Shown in pieces: positions 11,054 to 22,779 of a stretch of DNA of 64,000 nucleotides. The DNA lies in assembly GCA_027559495.1 (NCBI GenBank), contig JAMXSV010000016.1, forward strand, positions 62,001 through 126,000, read 5' to 3'. The first letter of the stretch is position 1; the number at the start of each line of letters is the position of its first letter. The DNA is from Aurifilum marmelostoma. Taxonomy: Eukaryota; Ascomycota; Sordariomycetes; Diaporthales; Cryphonectriaceae. A program made the translations under genes and the position numbers. Under the pieces are notes generated by a model. That model searched no databases and was not told where the DNA came from. It was given only the letters and a program-made list of their open reading frames with translations.

Positions 11054-12236
11054 ATGTTGACTGCTGCCTCCGTCCTGCGGGCTGCCCAACCCGAAAAATG
11101 CAGAGCCCTCAATCACGTCGACTACACAAATTTCGCCATTAGCTTGTACGTATCAAATCATCGCACAGTCTCTAAACCTCCTCACAAATTCAAGCGTGAG
11201 ACCTCCCAAAAAGACAAGGCTAATGCGCAAATATCCGTAACATCAGGGTCATACTCATCGGCATTCTGCTGTCCTACTTGCCCCAGCACTTCCGCATCAT
11301 CTCCCGCGGGACATCCTTTGGTCTCTCTCCTTACTTTGTTCTCCTGGGCACCACGTCTGCAACGTCTGCCTTTGCGAACATCATTGTCCTCCCGCCTAGC
11401 AGGACTTCAATCGAATGCTGTCGGGCCATTAGTGGGTTTGCCTGCTCTGCGGGTCTGCTCGGGATTGCTCAGATCACGGTGCAGTGGGTGTGCTTCGGCA
11501 TCATGTGCGTACTATCAAGTCTTGATTTCTGAACGTGATCATCTGAACAAGTCATGCGTTCCTCCCTCCCTTTTTTTTGGGGGGGGGGGGCTCAATTTAC
11601 TTGGATAAACACCAAACTCACACCCTTCCCAGAATGATCCTCTTCCTCGTCTACTTCCCCAAAGCAACCCCAAACACCCCCGACGTGGACACAGACAAGG
11701 AGCCCCCCTCCTACCGCTCCGCCGTCATCGTCGTCCTCATCTGCGTCGTCTACACCGTAGCCCTGGCCGTAGCATCCACCTACATCATCCTCGCCCAGCC
11801 CGCCAGCCTGGCCTGGAAGTGGGCAGACGCCCTCGGCATCACGGCCACCGCGCTGGCCTCGGTGCAGTACTTTCCGCAGATCTACACTACGTATAAGCTC
11901 AAGAGCCTGGGGAGCCTGAGCATCCCCATGATGTGCGTGCAGACGCCCGGCGGGTATCTCTGGGCGGCGAGCCTGGCGGCGCGGCTGGGGTGGGAGGGGT
12001 GGAGTGCTTGGATCTTGTATGTGTTTATCTCGACGCTGCAGGGGGTGGTTCTGGGGATAGGTCTGTATTTTAAGTGGAAGAAGAGAGGGAAGGGGGCTGA
12101 TGGTGATGATGAGGCGGAGGATGGTGACGGGCAGCAACAGCAGCAGCAGCAGCAGCAGCAGGGAGGATCTGAAGGGCGGGAAGAGGATGGAGAGGGGCGA
12201 GATGCTAGAGACGAGCATACACCACTGCTTCGCTAG
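11054..12236 (+). CDS. PQ-loop repeat membrane protein
   Basis: Three exons (11054-11145, 11247-11504, 11633-12236) give 317 aa. Both introns have good signals (GTACGT...CATCAG and GTGCGT...CCCAG); the second contains T8 followed by G12. The first PQ-loop lies across the exon 1/2 junction (SYLPQHFRIISRGTSFGLSP) and the second is in exon 3 (VQYFPQIYTTYKLKSLGSLS). About seven hydrophobic helices are visible, the standard SWEET/PQ-loop topology of 3+1+3. Relatives include lysosomal or vacuolar amino-acid and cystine exporters and ER dolichol-related factors; the substrate cannot be told from sequence. The tail is hydrophilic, with a poly-Gln run (CAG repeat at about 12132-12161). Confidence 0.85.
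11571..11590 (+). repeat. T8-G12 double homopolymer in PQ-loop intron 2
   Basis: Eight T followed by twelve G inside intron 2 (11505-11632), between the donor and the branch/acceptor region. Confidence 0.85.
12132..12161 (+). repeat. CAG/CAA microsatellite encoding about ten Gln
   Basis: A CAA-then-CAG tandem in the cytosolic tail of the PQ-loop protein. It is in frame and likely to vary in length between strains. Confidence 0.85.
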
Positions 12237-12652
12237 GACGATCAGATGGGAAAAGTGTTCCAGGGAGGTATGATTTGATTTCGGCGTGAGAGGATGGTGA
12301 CAAAAAGTGTCGATAGAAGTCTTAACACATAGGGCACGCGTCCACTTTGTATTCTTGATGTCGATATTATCTCATTAAACAAACCATTAAACATACCATA
12401 TGTGGAAATGATTTATATAGGCGACATACTCGAGGTCGTCAGTAGCTCGACGGGGACACCGTCAGCTCGCACCAAAGTGATCCATCATTTGACAGTGGCA
12501 AAATTGGAGAAAAAAAAAAAGAACAGAGAAAAGAGACCAAAAGCAAAGCCAGAATAATTCATGATACGATTCCCGAGTCCTATTTTGAACATTTGCTCTC
12601 CAAACTTTGCAACCACTAGCCTTATATACTGAACGATACCGCGTCACCGACT
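12237..12652. other. Convergent 3' flanks
   Basis: 416 bp of AT-richer DNA between the PQ-loop gene and the MFS gene, which converge. An A11 run occurs near 12511. No gene. Confidence 0.4.
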
Positions 12653-14285
12653 CTACTCCCTCCTCTTCCTCTCAGACGGAAGACCATACCAGCACACCAG
12701 CATGGCCACAAACAGCCCAATAGCAATAGGATGCAGCACAAACGTGCCGGCGGCCTGGGCGAGCAAGCCCGTGGTGAAGGGCGCGGCGGCCCCGCCGGAG
12801 CTCCCGAACGCGCTGATGACGCCCATGCCGCTCAGCTTCTCGGACCTGCTCATGGTGCGCATGAAGATGGCGGCCGAGCAAGGGTACACGGGGCCCAGGA
12901 GCAGGCCGACGACGGCGACGGCGACGGCGTCCCCGACGACGTTGGGCACGAACCACACGAGCAGCTCGAAGACGGCGGCGCCGACGACGACGCCGTAGAC
13001 AAAGACGCGCTCGCCGATGCGGTGGGCGGGGATGCTGAGGATGAAGCGGCCCAGGGTGATGCCGGCCCAGAAGCCAGAGGTCACGTAGCCGACGCGGTTC
13101 GGGGCGCCCTGGCGCTCGTCCTCGAGGAAGGAGATGACCCAGCCGCTGATGCTCACCTCGGCGCCCTGGTAGGCGAAGATGAAGAGGGCGCCCAGCAGGA
13201 CGACGCGGGAGCGGAAGGCCTGCAGGGCGCCGCGGAGCTTGGACGCCACCGCCGCCTTGGACGAGGTCATCTGGGCCGTGGTGGTGTTGATGGTGTTAGG
13301 ACTGGTTGTCAGGGGTGCAGTAGCAGTGGCGTTGTCCGTCTCGGTCTCAAAGTGCCAGTAGGACCAGAGAGCCAGGAGGCTGTTGAGCAGGGAGACGCCG
13401 AGGGTGACGAGGTAGTACCGGCTCCAGACCAGGTTGAGGACCGTCACGAAGGCGTTGGCGATCAACGGGCCACATATGCCGCCGATGCCGTAGGCGCCGT
13501 GCATGGCACCCAGAGCGGTGGTGCTGCTGGTGAGGCTGCCGCAGAAGATGTTGCCGAGGGCCAGGTTGATGCTCATGCCCAGGCCGATGAGGAAGTAGGC
13601 GAGGACGATGACGGGGAAGGGGGCCGTGCAGGCGATTGCCACGTAGCCACCGGCCATGATGAGCTTGGACAGGGCGATGGCACGGCCCCGGCCGACACGC
13701 TCCCTGAGGGGGGTCGATGAGGGCTGCGGCTATGATGAAGCCTGCAGCCTGGCCCACGAAGATGAGCGACACCATGGCGTAGCCAATGTTGTAGTATCTG
13801 AATTGTATTTGTCAGAGACAGGACGAGACAATTAGAGCCTACATCGGGGGTCGTAAATCTGTAACTCACTTCTCCATGTACGGCAGCAGAGGCCCAGATG
13901 CAGAGTCACTCAGACCATTGCCCAGGTTCGTGAGGCAGGCCGACAGCAGCCTGAACCTGTTCATGTAGGGATCCCACAAGCTCTGGAGGGCCTCGACGCC
14001 ATCGTCTGGGCCGCCGAGCACTGGGCTGGCGGGACGGCTCTCGAGGTCTGGCGTGGGCGCGCGTGAGAAGTAGTTTGGCGTCACCGTCCCGGACCTGTAG
14101 CCTCCTGTGTGGGTTGCTGGCCTGGAGATACGGACCAGCTCGAAATCTGTGGTGCTGTCGTCGACCTGGGGCACAGCAGGATATGTCTTGGTGACGCTCT
14201 TCTGGGGTGGTCGGAGAGGTGGGGACTGGATGTTTGCTGGTGCCGATTCGACGGCGACCAACTGGCTGAGGAAGGCAGCCTCCAT
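12653..14285 (-). CDS. MFS transporter (Bsc6/fucose-permease-like), one frameshift
   Basis: Exon 1 is 14285-13870 and exon 2 is 13797-12653; the intron 13798-13869 has a GTGAGT donor and an ATTCAG acceptor. After correcting one frameshift the protein is 519 aa. The first ~105 residues are a hydrophilic cytosolic tail. The membrane part starts with LTNLGNGLSDSASGPLLPYM and, across the splice, EKYYNIGYAMVSLIFVGQAAGF, a pattern typical of fungal Bsc6-like MFS permeases. About twelve hydrophobic helices follow. The substrate is unknown. The frame breaks after ALIDP at the 6-nt run 13708-13713 (G on the plus strand). With five G the frame continues LRERVGRGRAIALSKL into the long second frame. Confidence 0.83.
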
Positions 14286-15572
14286 AATTGATGTATGTGT
14301 AGAGAGACAGATAGAAGAGAAGACAGTGTTTGAACAAGATGTATGAAGGTCAGAATAATCTGCTGTATAGCTGGCTACTCTGAACTGGCACAGGTCAGAC
14401 GAAGGGAACTCAGAGGCATACAAGAGGAGAGGACGGCAGTTGAATCACGCCCCAAAGAGACAGACTCACCCTTATACTTCTTAACCTCCATCTCCCGCCC
14501 TTCTACGACACCCACCCACACGCACACACATCGTCGGGTGGCTGTCCACCTGTGTGTGCATGATTAGTTCCCGCCCGCGAGCGGCTCACCGTTTTTACCA
14601 CTGGGGGGTGGTCATAGCAGAGCCGATTCCGGTACTATGTGGGAAGGTTTGACGGCGGGAAAGGGTTTTGTCATCAAAAAGGGCTGGGTAGAATTATTCA
14701 TACTGGAGCTGTCTATCTTTTTTTTTCTCCCCCCCCCCCCCCCTTCTGCGACTGTTAAAAGGTGGTATTTAGCCAATTGTTGTTCTACGCGGGCATGTGG
14801 CGTTGTTTATCCAGTGGCCACGACCCTGCTGAGTTTGACGCTCCGACGCCTTTTCTTCTTTTCTGTTCTTCTTGAAATCAACGACGACGGTTACCCTCTT
14901 CTTAATGATCTGCTGAATAAACCCAAAGCATGAACAGAAAGGTGACAGCTCCTTTTCGCCATGCTTTATTCGTCTGTCCATACGGAATGTTTTCTCCGGT
15001 CTGGTCTGGTCATCGCGATAAGGCGCATCGTCGTGATTCGAAAATGGGAGTTCCGACCACTGCACCACTAATGCGGGGATTTCTCCATGGGGCACAGCGG
15101 CACGTCCTAGAGGGAACAGGGGGTCACTGGGGGTTGCATGCACTGGGACCTTCTGAATGTGCTGTACAGTGCTGTAAGTACAGGAACGCTAACACCCTGC
15201 CAGACGCAACAATTAGTGGAACATGAAATCAGAGAGATATAGTAACAATTTTATTATTTTGTTCTTGGAGGAAAACAAAAGGAAATAAAACCATTCAAGC
15301 AATTTATCTCTCTGGCTTGTGATACTGGCACGAAAAAGAAAACCATACCATCTATAGAAGTTGCTGTCTCCTCACATTGCCTCGACCCAGACCGTATTTA
15401 CTTAACCGGTCTATTTACATAACGAGAATTGACCCCTCCACCCACCTAAGAAAAAAAGTTGGTGGGGTATCTTTTTCCTCTCCAGTGCGGCAGTCGCTTT
15501 CTCTTGTCCACGCACACAAAGCTCAGTCCTCCCGCAGAAACATCATCTACACCTCTCTCTCCTCTCAAAATC
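14286..15572. other. 1.3-kb divergent spacer
   Basis: Lies between the divergent MFS and eIF1A-like genes. It contains a C15 tract preceded by T9 (about 14718-14743). No convincing ORF or RNA gene. CT-rich sequence precedes the start at 15573. Confidence 0.45.
14729..14743 (+). repeat. C15 tract
   Basis: Fifteen consecutive C following a T-rich stretch in the divergent MFS/eIF1A-like spacer. Confidence 0.85.
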
Positions 15573-16132
15573 ATGGGCCGACCAAAGCGCAACATCCTCG
15601 CCGCCGCAGAGGAGTCCACAACCCCCCCAGACGAGCTGGCCGAGGCCCAGTCCGTGGCGCGCGTCGGCAAACCCGAGGGCAACAACCTGTACACCTGCAT
15701 CCTGCCCAACACCAAGACCGTCCTCGTCGAGCTGGCCCAGCGCTTTCGCAACACCATATGGATCAAGCGCGGCGGCTTCGTCCTGGTCGACCTGAGCTCG
15801 AGCGAGGAGCGCTCCAAGGCCAACAGCAGGGTCCAGGGCGAGATTGTCAATGTGGTCCGAGACGAAAAGGAGTGGCGCAAGATGCCGTACTGGTACGTGA
15901 GAGAAGGTTTTGGACCCGCCGGAGCAGTTCAAATTTTTTTTTTGTACTTTGTATTTTCCTCTTATTTACATAGTCCATTCAATCGTTTATGTACTTGGTC
16001 AACCTCATGAGATGTCTAACGAATGTCAACAAGCGAAACAGGCCCAGAGAATTCCCAAAGCACACTTACGACGACGACGAGAACATTAATCCCCGCGACC
16101 TGCCCCCGAGCGACTCAGAGGACGAGGTATGA
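15573..16132 (+). CDS. eIF1A-like S1 domain protein (EIF1AD family)
   Basis: Exons 15573-15892 and 16042-16132 give 136 aa. The intron 15893-16041 has a GTACGT donor, a GTCTAAC branch site and an ACAG acceptor. Splicing yields MPYWPREF, as in family members, where MPYWP follows the S1-like barrel. The S1/OB-like domain (residues about 25-100) includes NLYTCILPNTKTVLVEL, FRNTIWIKRGGFVLVDL and VQGEIVNVV. The C-terminal tail is acidic (LPPSDSEDEV). EIF1AD proteins are nuclear relatives of translation factor eIF1A, and the short length fits EIF1AD. The stop lies 49 bp from the stop of convergent ALG3. Confidence 0.88.
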
Positions 16133-16181
16133 AGAGGATGGATGGATGATGTCGGCATTTCTGGACAGAATCGCTTCTTAT

Positions 16182-17638
16182 TTACTGCATCTTGACAACA
16201 TCAACCTTCGCTCTTGATGGCTGCTGGGGCTCGTGCGCTGATGGCGATGCCGATGGCACGTCGTCTGCCGTGCCAAACCAGACCAGCCCCACGGTGGCTG
16301 CCATGACCGCGACGACAGCGGCCGAGCTGACAGGCGTGCTCGGGAACACGTTCCAGGCCCACTCTTGTACGGCCCACAGCGCGTACTGCACGACCGGGTG
16401 CTGGCCGCTGCGCCAGAGCAGGTACGGTGTGGACCAGGCGAGATAGGCGTAGAACTGGTAGTGCAGGGACCGGGCAAAGAGGAGGCCGATCACGTTGGCA
16501 GTGAGGATAGTGGTCAGGATGTAGCGGGGGCTGAACCTTTTGCACAGCGGTCCCCAGTTTTGTCCCTGCCCTGGGCGGCTGAGCGTGGCGCGCAGGATGT
16601 CCGGGATCGTCTTCTTTGTAGGAGGTAGCCAGCGGGTGAATATGAAGGTCAGCAGGACCGAGGCGTGCAGCGCGAGCAGGGTGTAGGAGAACTGTCTGCT
16701 GAGGAACATGTCCTCCCCCACAAAGCGCCAGTTGACGGTCCACTTGAAGAAGAACTGACGGGAGAACTCAAATGCCCGGGACAGGTAAGACCAGGGAAAC
16801 TGGAGGAAGGGCACAGCTATGAGGGCCTGTAGCGCGCCCATGGACCCCAAGGTAGCCACAGTTCCCACCACGCCCTGGGTGAAGAAGATCAGGATGCCCA
16901 CTGCAGGGAGGACCAGGAGCAGGGACATCTTGATGCCCACACCCCAGCTGTAGATGAGGCTCCCAGACCACCAGGACCCATGCTGGAACAGCAGAATGGA
17001 GACCCAGAGGAAGAAGGCGGCGAAGCAGTCGTTGAAGCAGCGGAGCATGAAGATGCTATGGAGACGTTTGGACAGGATGAGCATGGGAAGGATATAGGGA
17101 GGAGCCTAGGAATTCTGTATGTCAGCCTATCTTGAGAATAAAATCCAAAACCTGACAGCTTTTACACACCTTGGCTTTGAGGTAGCATGTCATCACGACA
17201 CCTACTGTGACCAGGTAGAGGCCTGCAAACAGCTTCTGTGCCAGGTAGATGTCCTTTCCCTGGTCTGTCAACTCGTACAGGACACGATAGATCCACACGT
17301 GAGCAGCTGGGTACACAAGTGGGCCAGTGCCGCCCTCGATCTTGGTGTAGTCCCTCTCTCCATCCTCAAACAGCTGGACCTGTTCCATGTAGGCCCTCCA
17401 GTCGATCTCTGTGTCTTTTGAAAGAGAGATAACTTGTCATTACATGCATCCTATTGTAGGGGTGTTGAATATAGCAGCAACACTCACAAGGCACCTTCTT
17501 GATGATGATCACACAGAGAACTGCATCGACCAGCAGGAGGGCAGCTGGTATAAGACGAGACAGAAAGTGTCGGCCTGTCGCTATGTCCTGCGCCAGCCTG
17601 TAGGCCTGCACAGGGAGGCTGTCTGGCTTGTCTGCCAT
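16182..17638 (-). CDS. ALG3: Dol-P-Man:Man5GlcNAc2-PP-dolichol alpha-1,3-mannosyltransferase
   Basis: Three exons (17638-17488, 17414-17170, 17105-16182) give 439 aa, a normal length. The introns 17415-17487 and 17106-17169 are bounded by GTGAGT...AAAAG and GTGTGT...CCTAG. Splicing restores the family hallmark VPYTEIDWRAYM across exons 1/2 and KAKAPPYILPMLILSKRLHS across exons 2/3. The GGTGPLVYPAAHVWIY motif is in exon 2. Many hydrophobic segments match a polytopic ER membrane enzyme. It adds the sixth mannose, on the luminal side, in N-glycan precursor assembly. The frame is intact, including one C5 run. It is convergent with, and only 49 bp from, the eIF1A-like gene. Confidence 0.96.
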
Positions 17639-18222
17639 TGTGGAAATGTGGCTGCTGCTCCCTCCTTGAGGGTCCAGACATTCGTCGTATGTTTTTAGGG
17701 AGGTTGTAGGGTCGTTGTTTTGAGATCCACAGGGCCACCCGGGTGTTTTGGAGCGACGTGTTTGGAAGCCGATGACACCCCTGCAGCGCTCACCCCCAGC
17801 ATGTGTGCGATCACCCTGGTAGGGGCCCTTTAGGCTTTAGCCCCCTAGACAGACACACGCGTCCTTGAAGAAAACAGCAAGACTGAAAACGAATTTCGCT
17901 GAGAAAGAAGAGCATATAGTTATTTAATTCAATTTTACCTGAAGAGATTCATTATTCCAACTTATTCCTTTTCTTCTTTCTGTTTTTAAGAAAGATATTG
18001 ATTTTCTCTTCATTTCAGAGGGAACACTTGTCTCTACGGTACCACAATAATTATCATCTTAAGAGTTGTATAAAAATAATTCACAATCTGAGAGCACTCA
18101 GAGCATACAACTCTTCTCTTCTCTGAGCAGTCATCTCACTCGTTATCGAGGACAAGATCAATCAGCAAACCAACTTCTCCAGACACAGATAATTTAACTT
18201 TCCCACCACCTATTCAAACAAT
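17639..18222. other. Spacer between ALG3 promoter and DAAO 3' end
   Basis: 584 bp, AT-rich toward the DAAO side (about 17940-18110). No coding features are seen. Confidence 0.4.
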
Positions 18223-19819
18223 CTATAGCCTTGCCTTCTCCTGCACCGCTGAGACAGCCTTTCCCCGGATCTCATCCACCAGCTCCACCACCCTCTCAGC
18301 CGACCCGTACGAGCCCTGATACCCCCATCCGGCATGCCCATAGTTATGCACCACCCAGGTATCGCCGATACGCTCCTTCTCGATCCTCACGCCCCCCCTC
18401 ACGGAACGGCCGCAGCCCGACAGCGTGGCGGATGACATCCAGGCCCTCGACCCCCTTCCCGCCCGTGATCTCCGGGAACTTGGACGCGACCCGCTGCATG
18501 ATGCGGTTGGCAATATTGGGGTCCGGGTTCGGGTCCCAGTTGCCCTTTGCATATGTCCCACCCAGGATCGTGCCGCCGCCCGCCGGGCGCGTCATGGTGT
18601 AGATCACCTCGTCCGGCTGGCTCCCGCCCTCGCCCTCGCCCAGGGTGCTCGAGATGCCGTACATGACCGGGCTGACGTTGCGCACCACCACGATCTGGCC
18701 GCGCGCGGGCTGCATCGCCGTGTCCGCCACGCCGCCCAGCTTCAGGGCGCCCAGCCCCGTCGCGTTGACCACGATGATGCCGTCGGCTCCCTTGCTGCCG
18801 ACCGGCGCTGACGTCTCGCTGTCCTGATGCAGCGCCGCGGCCTCGGAGATGTGTGACAGGACGGCGCGCTTGATCACGACCCCGAGCTTGCGGCACTGGC
18901 CCACGAGCCAGGGGGAGGTAGACGGCCGTGTTGATGCACACGGAGCCGTACTCGTGCCCGTAGGCCATGCCGGGAGGAAGCTCGCTCTCTGGCACCTTGC
19001 GGTAGTCTGGTAAGAAGGTGGCGCACCAGGGGTTCTCGCTGAAGAGATCGTCTGCGAAGCCCAAGGCCTTGTTGCTGGGCTATACGGTGGGTTTGGTGAG
19101 CTTTCCTTGTTTTTTCTTTTTTTTTTTCCTTCTTCTTCCTTTTCTCTTATATCTATACGGTAATGATGACATATTTTGATCGTGAAGAGTTTTGAGCCCT
19201 CATAAGGCAACTTACTTTTAGATCCTCTGCATTGCGGTAGATGAGAGCCTCTGTGAAGCAGAAAGGAATGTTATATCAGAAATTGCCTGTCCCTCACAGC
19301 CTCACATCAGGCATTATCACTGGGAAAAACTCACTCTGCAGGTGAATACCAGCCTCGGGCACCTCCACCGCCAGTCTTCTCAGCTCAGGGAAGGTTCTCC
19401 TCTCCCATCTGCTGTTCTCAGGCGATGACATTCTGAGCGGTAGTCATTGGGTCAACATGAAGAAAAATACTATACTGTAACGGAATCATCCCCCTCGAGG
19501 AGGACGACAATATGCAGACAAGAAAGCAGAGAAACAACAAGGCATGGTGCTCACGGGAAAAAGTTGGCTCCCGCCCACGGCGACGCATACTGGATGTCAT
19601 AGTCACCAGGCATGTGCTTCGCGACGACGGTCACCGCATTCTCCTTGTCCTTGGCCAGCAGGAGCGCTGAGGTGAGGCCAACGACCCCGGCACTGGAGAA
19701 GGGGGGGAGAAGCCCCCAATTAGGTCAGCCATTGATCGTCCGCTTCGTCTTGGAGGAGTGGAACCAACAAAAAGACACAGCATGTAATGAACTCACCCGA
19801 CTACTACGATACGAGGCAT
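18223..19819 (-). CDS. D-amino-acid oxidase family protein, peroxisomal, two frameshifts
   Basis: Five exons (19819-19797, 19692-19555, 19432-19335, 19250-19216, 19079-18223), all with GT-AG introns and consistent phases. After frame repair the protein is 382 aa. The N-terminus has the FAD motif VVVGAGVVGLTSALLL, followed by the family motif SPWAGANFFPMSS across exons 2/3. The C-terminus contains VVHNYGHAGWGYQGSYGSA, which fits the DAAO signature fully. The protein ends in ARL, a PTS1-type peroxisomal signal. Such enzymes deaminate D-amino acids with O2, producing H2O2. Two breaks occur: a 5-nt G run at 18911-18915 (restores VYLPWLVGQ) and a 7-nt C run at 18392-18398 (restores REGGVRIEKE). 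Both are one base too long. The substrate (neutral or acidic D-amino acid) is not determinable here. Confidence 0.88.
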
Positions 19820-21027
19820 TGTAAAATATTCAGAGATGGCCTTGAGGACAATGTAAACAAGACTCTCGAGAGCTGTATAGCTCAAGAGGTTCAACGACGG
19901 TCTCGAGCGACCTGGGGAGAAATGAATCTAAATATGTAATATATTGACCCACAGCCCCCCAAAGGCACTTCTACGCGTATGCGCACAAGAAACGGTCCGG
20001 GGTTCCAGGAACGAACTACTCGCTCCGTCAATTGCCGGCAAAGAAAAGTATCAAGCAGATAAAAATGGCATGACTCTCTGTCCCGGTTGCGGACGGGACA
20101 TGATCAGATCAAGAAAAGAGAGGGAGGGGGGAGGGGGCCACTTTACGTATCGACTAAGGTGATAGAGGAGAGGGAGGGGGCTGTGGGCTGGCTGTAAGTG
20201 CGCCGGCGCGCGGATATTCGCGGCAGCCAGCCCCAACTAGCCCCGTGCGCTCCCTAGGTGCCAGCCTTCCCCTTCAATCATTGCCCGCGCGATCGGAGCT
20301 GTGCCGGTGGCCGGATCTTTGGCACCGGCACGGCGTGTGCCCGCCCGTACTTGTGAATTTTCATTCGAGTCATCAAATCATGCGCTTTCTCACACTCCTT
20401 TTATGGTTATTGTACCACTCTATGTTCGTACACAAGAATCAGGAGAGAGGGGGGGGGGGGTTGTGGTCATTTCTCAGCAGGACTATCACAAGCTGGACTG
20501 ATGATTATAGATCAACAGGATCCGACGGACCTTCGCGTTTCCGAGCCGCCGATGAGGGGGTAAAGAAATCACCTTGGAGGAGGGAAGAGGAAGTAGCTTC
20601 GGTAAGGGTGAGGGCTGGCTTCAGGAGGGCTGCCTCCAGCTGGACTGGCGGACGCCACAGGTTGTGCTGCACTGGGGCGGGACGGCTCGCACATACGGAT
20701 GACAAACATTCGCTCGCTCACCTGCAGACGGCGACATCGATAGCCACGAATGCCGAGTTTCTGATGAGGGGAGCGGGGTTGCGATGAGCCAGGAAGGGAG
20801 GTGTTGCATGTTACATTCGACAACGCCACAGGGCAGCGTGTGCCCGATCTGATACCCAAGTATATATGTAGTCCGTATAATTAGCCACGATTACACTTGT
20901 TGTTCAATGAGACAAACACATGGATGAACGAGGTGTACAGCGCACTCTTGCCATCAAGATAACAACCGTTTTGTGTCCAGTGTTTTTCTTCCCCTCAACA
21001 GCTTTATAATTCGCTTGAAACTTGAAT
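19820..21027. other. 1.2-kb divergent spacer
   Basis: Lies between the divergent DAAO and FAD-monooxygenase genes. It contains a G12 tract (20449-20460) preceded by AG-rich sequence. The open frames here (for example 20245-20787) lack protein-like composition. No RNA gene recognised. Confidence 0.45.
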
Positions 21028-22779
21028 ATGACACAGGCCAAACCCCTAAGAGCCCTCATCGTGGGAGGCGGCATCGGCGGCCTATCTGCGTCCATCGCAC
21101 TCCACCTTCAAGGCCACGAAGTTGAGGTATTGCTCCTGCGGACAATCATCAAGACCGACTGGACCCGTTCTCATCTCCATATCGGTTCCGGCAGGCTGAT
21201 CGTCCCTGGGCTAGGTCTTCGAGAAGTCTAGGCTGCACAGAGAGCTCGGGAATGCAATCTGGTGCGCGCCGAACTGCACGGCGGCGCTAAGCCATCTGGA
21301 TATTCATCCAGGCGAGGTGGGAGGTGTCGTCTATCGCGGAGTGGGTGCCCTTGCTCTTTACTGAAATCTACAGGAGATTGTTGCCATCCAAGAAGAACTT
21401 TGCGAACGCTGACACAACCTGCCCTATGGGAAAATAGGCCAAGTTCCTAGACGCCGACTGTAACGTCTTGCACGTCGCGAGGCCGACTGATCAGGGTAGA
21501 GCGCAATGGCCAGCCGTGCGTTGTAGACCACACCCGCCTGCCTAGGGTCGCGCTGCATCTGCTTGCTGCTGACAAGCCCCTATTCGTGGATAGGAATGGT
21601 ATATGGTCGCCCGCGCAGACCTGCACGAGAGCCTAAAGCGTAAAGCCGTTTCCCTGGGCGTACAGATCCACACCGCCTGCCCCATCGCAGGCGTCGACGC
21701 CGAGACCGCCACCATCACCTTTGACGACGGCAGCACTGTGGCTGGCGACCTCGTTGTGGGCGCGGACGGGGCTCACTCCGCCACTCGCGCAGGTATTCTG
21801 GGCCGCGAGATCCCGCTGCATGGGACGGGGCGCTGCTGCTACCGTTTCCTCATCCCGACAGCTGACCTGCTCGCCGATCCCGAGACGAGAGTCCTCGCGG
21901 ACAAGCAGGGTTATTTCACCGAGATCAGAGGTAGTGACGAGAAGACTGTTGTTTTGTATCCGTGCTCGTCGGGAAAGGTGACGAATATCGCCGGCTTTGT
22001 GCCTCGGAATGAAGTCGGAGAGATCAGAAGAGGTAGGTCGCTCCTCTGCTCTCATATCTCCTCGGGCCTGCTCGACATTGCTGACGTCGGAATCGGCTGC
22101 TTTCTCTCTTCGCAGGTCTGACGGGGTATGACCAAATGGCAAGCAAGGCACGCCTCAGGGAGCACTTCAAGCATTTTGGATGGCCGGTCCAGAAGATGCT
22201 TGACAAGGTACCCGAGGACGGCGCCAGGCTGTGGGACCTCCTCGACATGGAGCTTCAACCCAGTCTCACCAGGCAAAAGGCGGTCCTCATCGGGGATGCA
22301 GCGCGTCCTTTCCTGCCTTGTAAGTCAAGACAACATGCCTCCGTCGGCGGAATCTTCTTGTCTCTTGCCCTAATGCGCAGTCGACAGATATGGGTCAAGG
22401 CGCTGCACAGGCCATCGAGGACGCCTGCGCGCTCGCTGTTATAATGCCACTTGGCACCACGCCCGAGGAAGTCCCCCAGCGCCTTGAGCTGTGGCAGCGG
22501 GTGAGACTGGACAGGGCAGCCAAGATCATAGGTTTCACGAGACACAGGGGGAGGAAGGACGACGGAAGCCAGGGCCCGCTTCAGGGTGGTGAGTGCTGCT
22601 GACGAGTGGGAAATTCTCCCAGTATCCCTCCGCGAGATTATTGCTTGTGCTGATTCACCGTGAAATACTAATCAGCTGAGGACTTCGAGGCGGCTTTGGG
22701 GTACTGCATCTATCATGACGCCTGGCGGTATGCCGAGGAGCAGTTGAAGGTGTGGATGGAGCAGGGACAGAAAGCATGA
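21028..22779 (+). CDS. FAD-dependent monooxygenase, salicylate-hydroxylase type, seven exons
   Basis: I assemble seven exons: 21028-21126, 21215-21340, 21438-21515, 21594-22032, 22116-22319, 22388-22588, 22676-22779. All introns are GT-AG, 68-97 nt, mostly with CTGAC/CTAAT branch sites. The result is an uninterrupted 416-aa protein, a normal length. The N-terminus has ALIVGGGIGGLSASIAL (FAD Rossmann) and, across the splice, EVEVFEKSRLHRELGNAIW. Exon 4 begins EWYMVARADLHESLKRKAV and has DLVVGADGAHSATR (the DG motif). The GD motif is LIGDAARPFLP, joined by splicing to YMGQGAAQAIEDACAL. The class hydroxylates or decarboxylates aromatic acids using NAD(P)H and O2; the substrate is unknown. Intron 2 has a weaker GTGGGT donor and is the least certain boundary. 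Confidence 0.8.

Noticed and set aside
12731..13720. 329-codon plus-strand frame inside the MFS gene
   Set aside because: It is antisense to a clear transporter, is rich in Gly/Ala/Asp/Glu repeats, and follows from GC-rich third positions; no protein-like domains.
21028..22779. Initial reading of the FAD monooxygenase as a pseudogene
   Set aside because: All apparent stops fall in introns with acceptable GT-AG and branch signals, and the joined frame is continuous.
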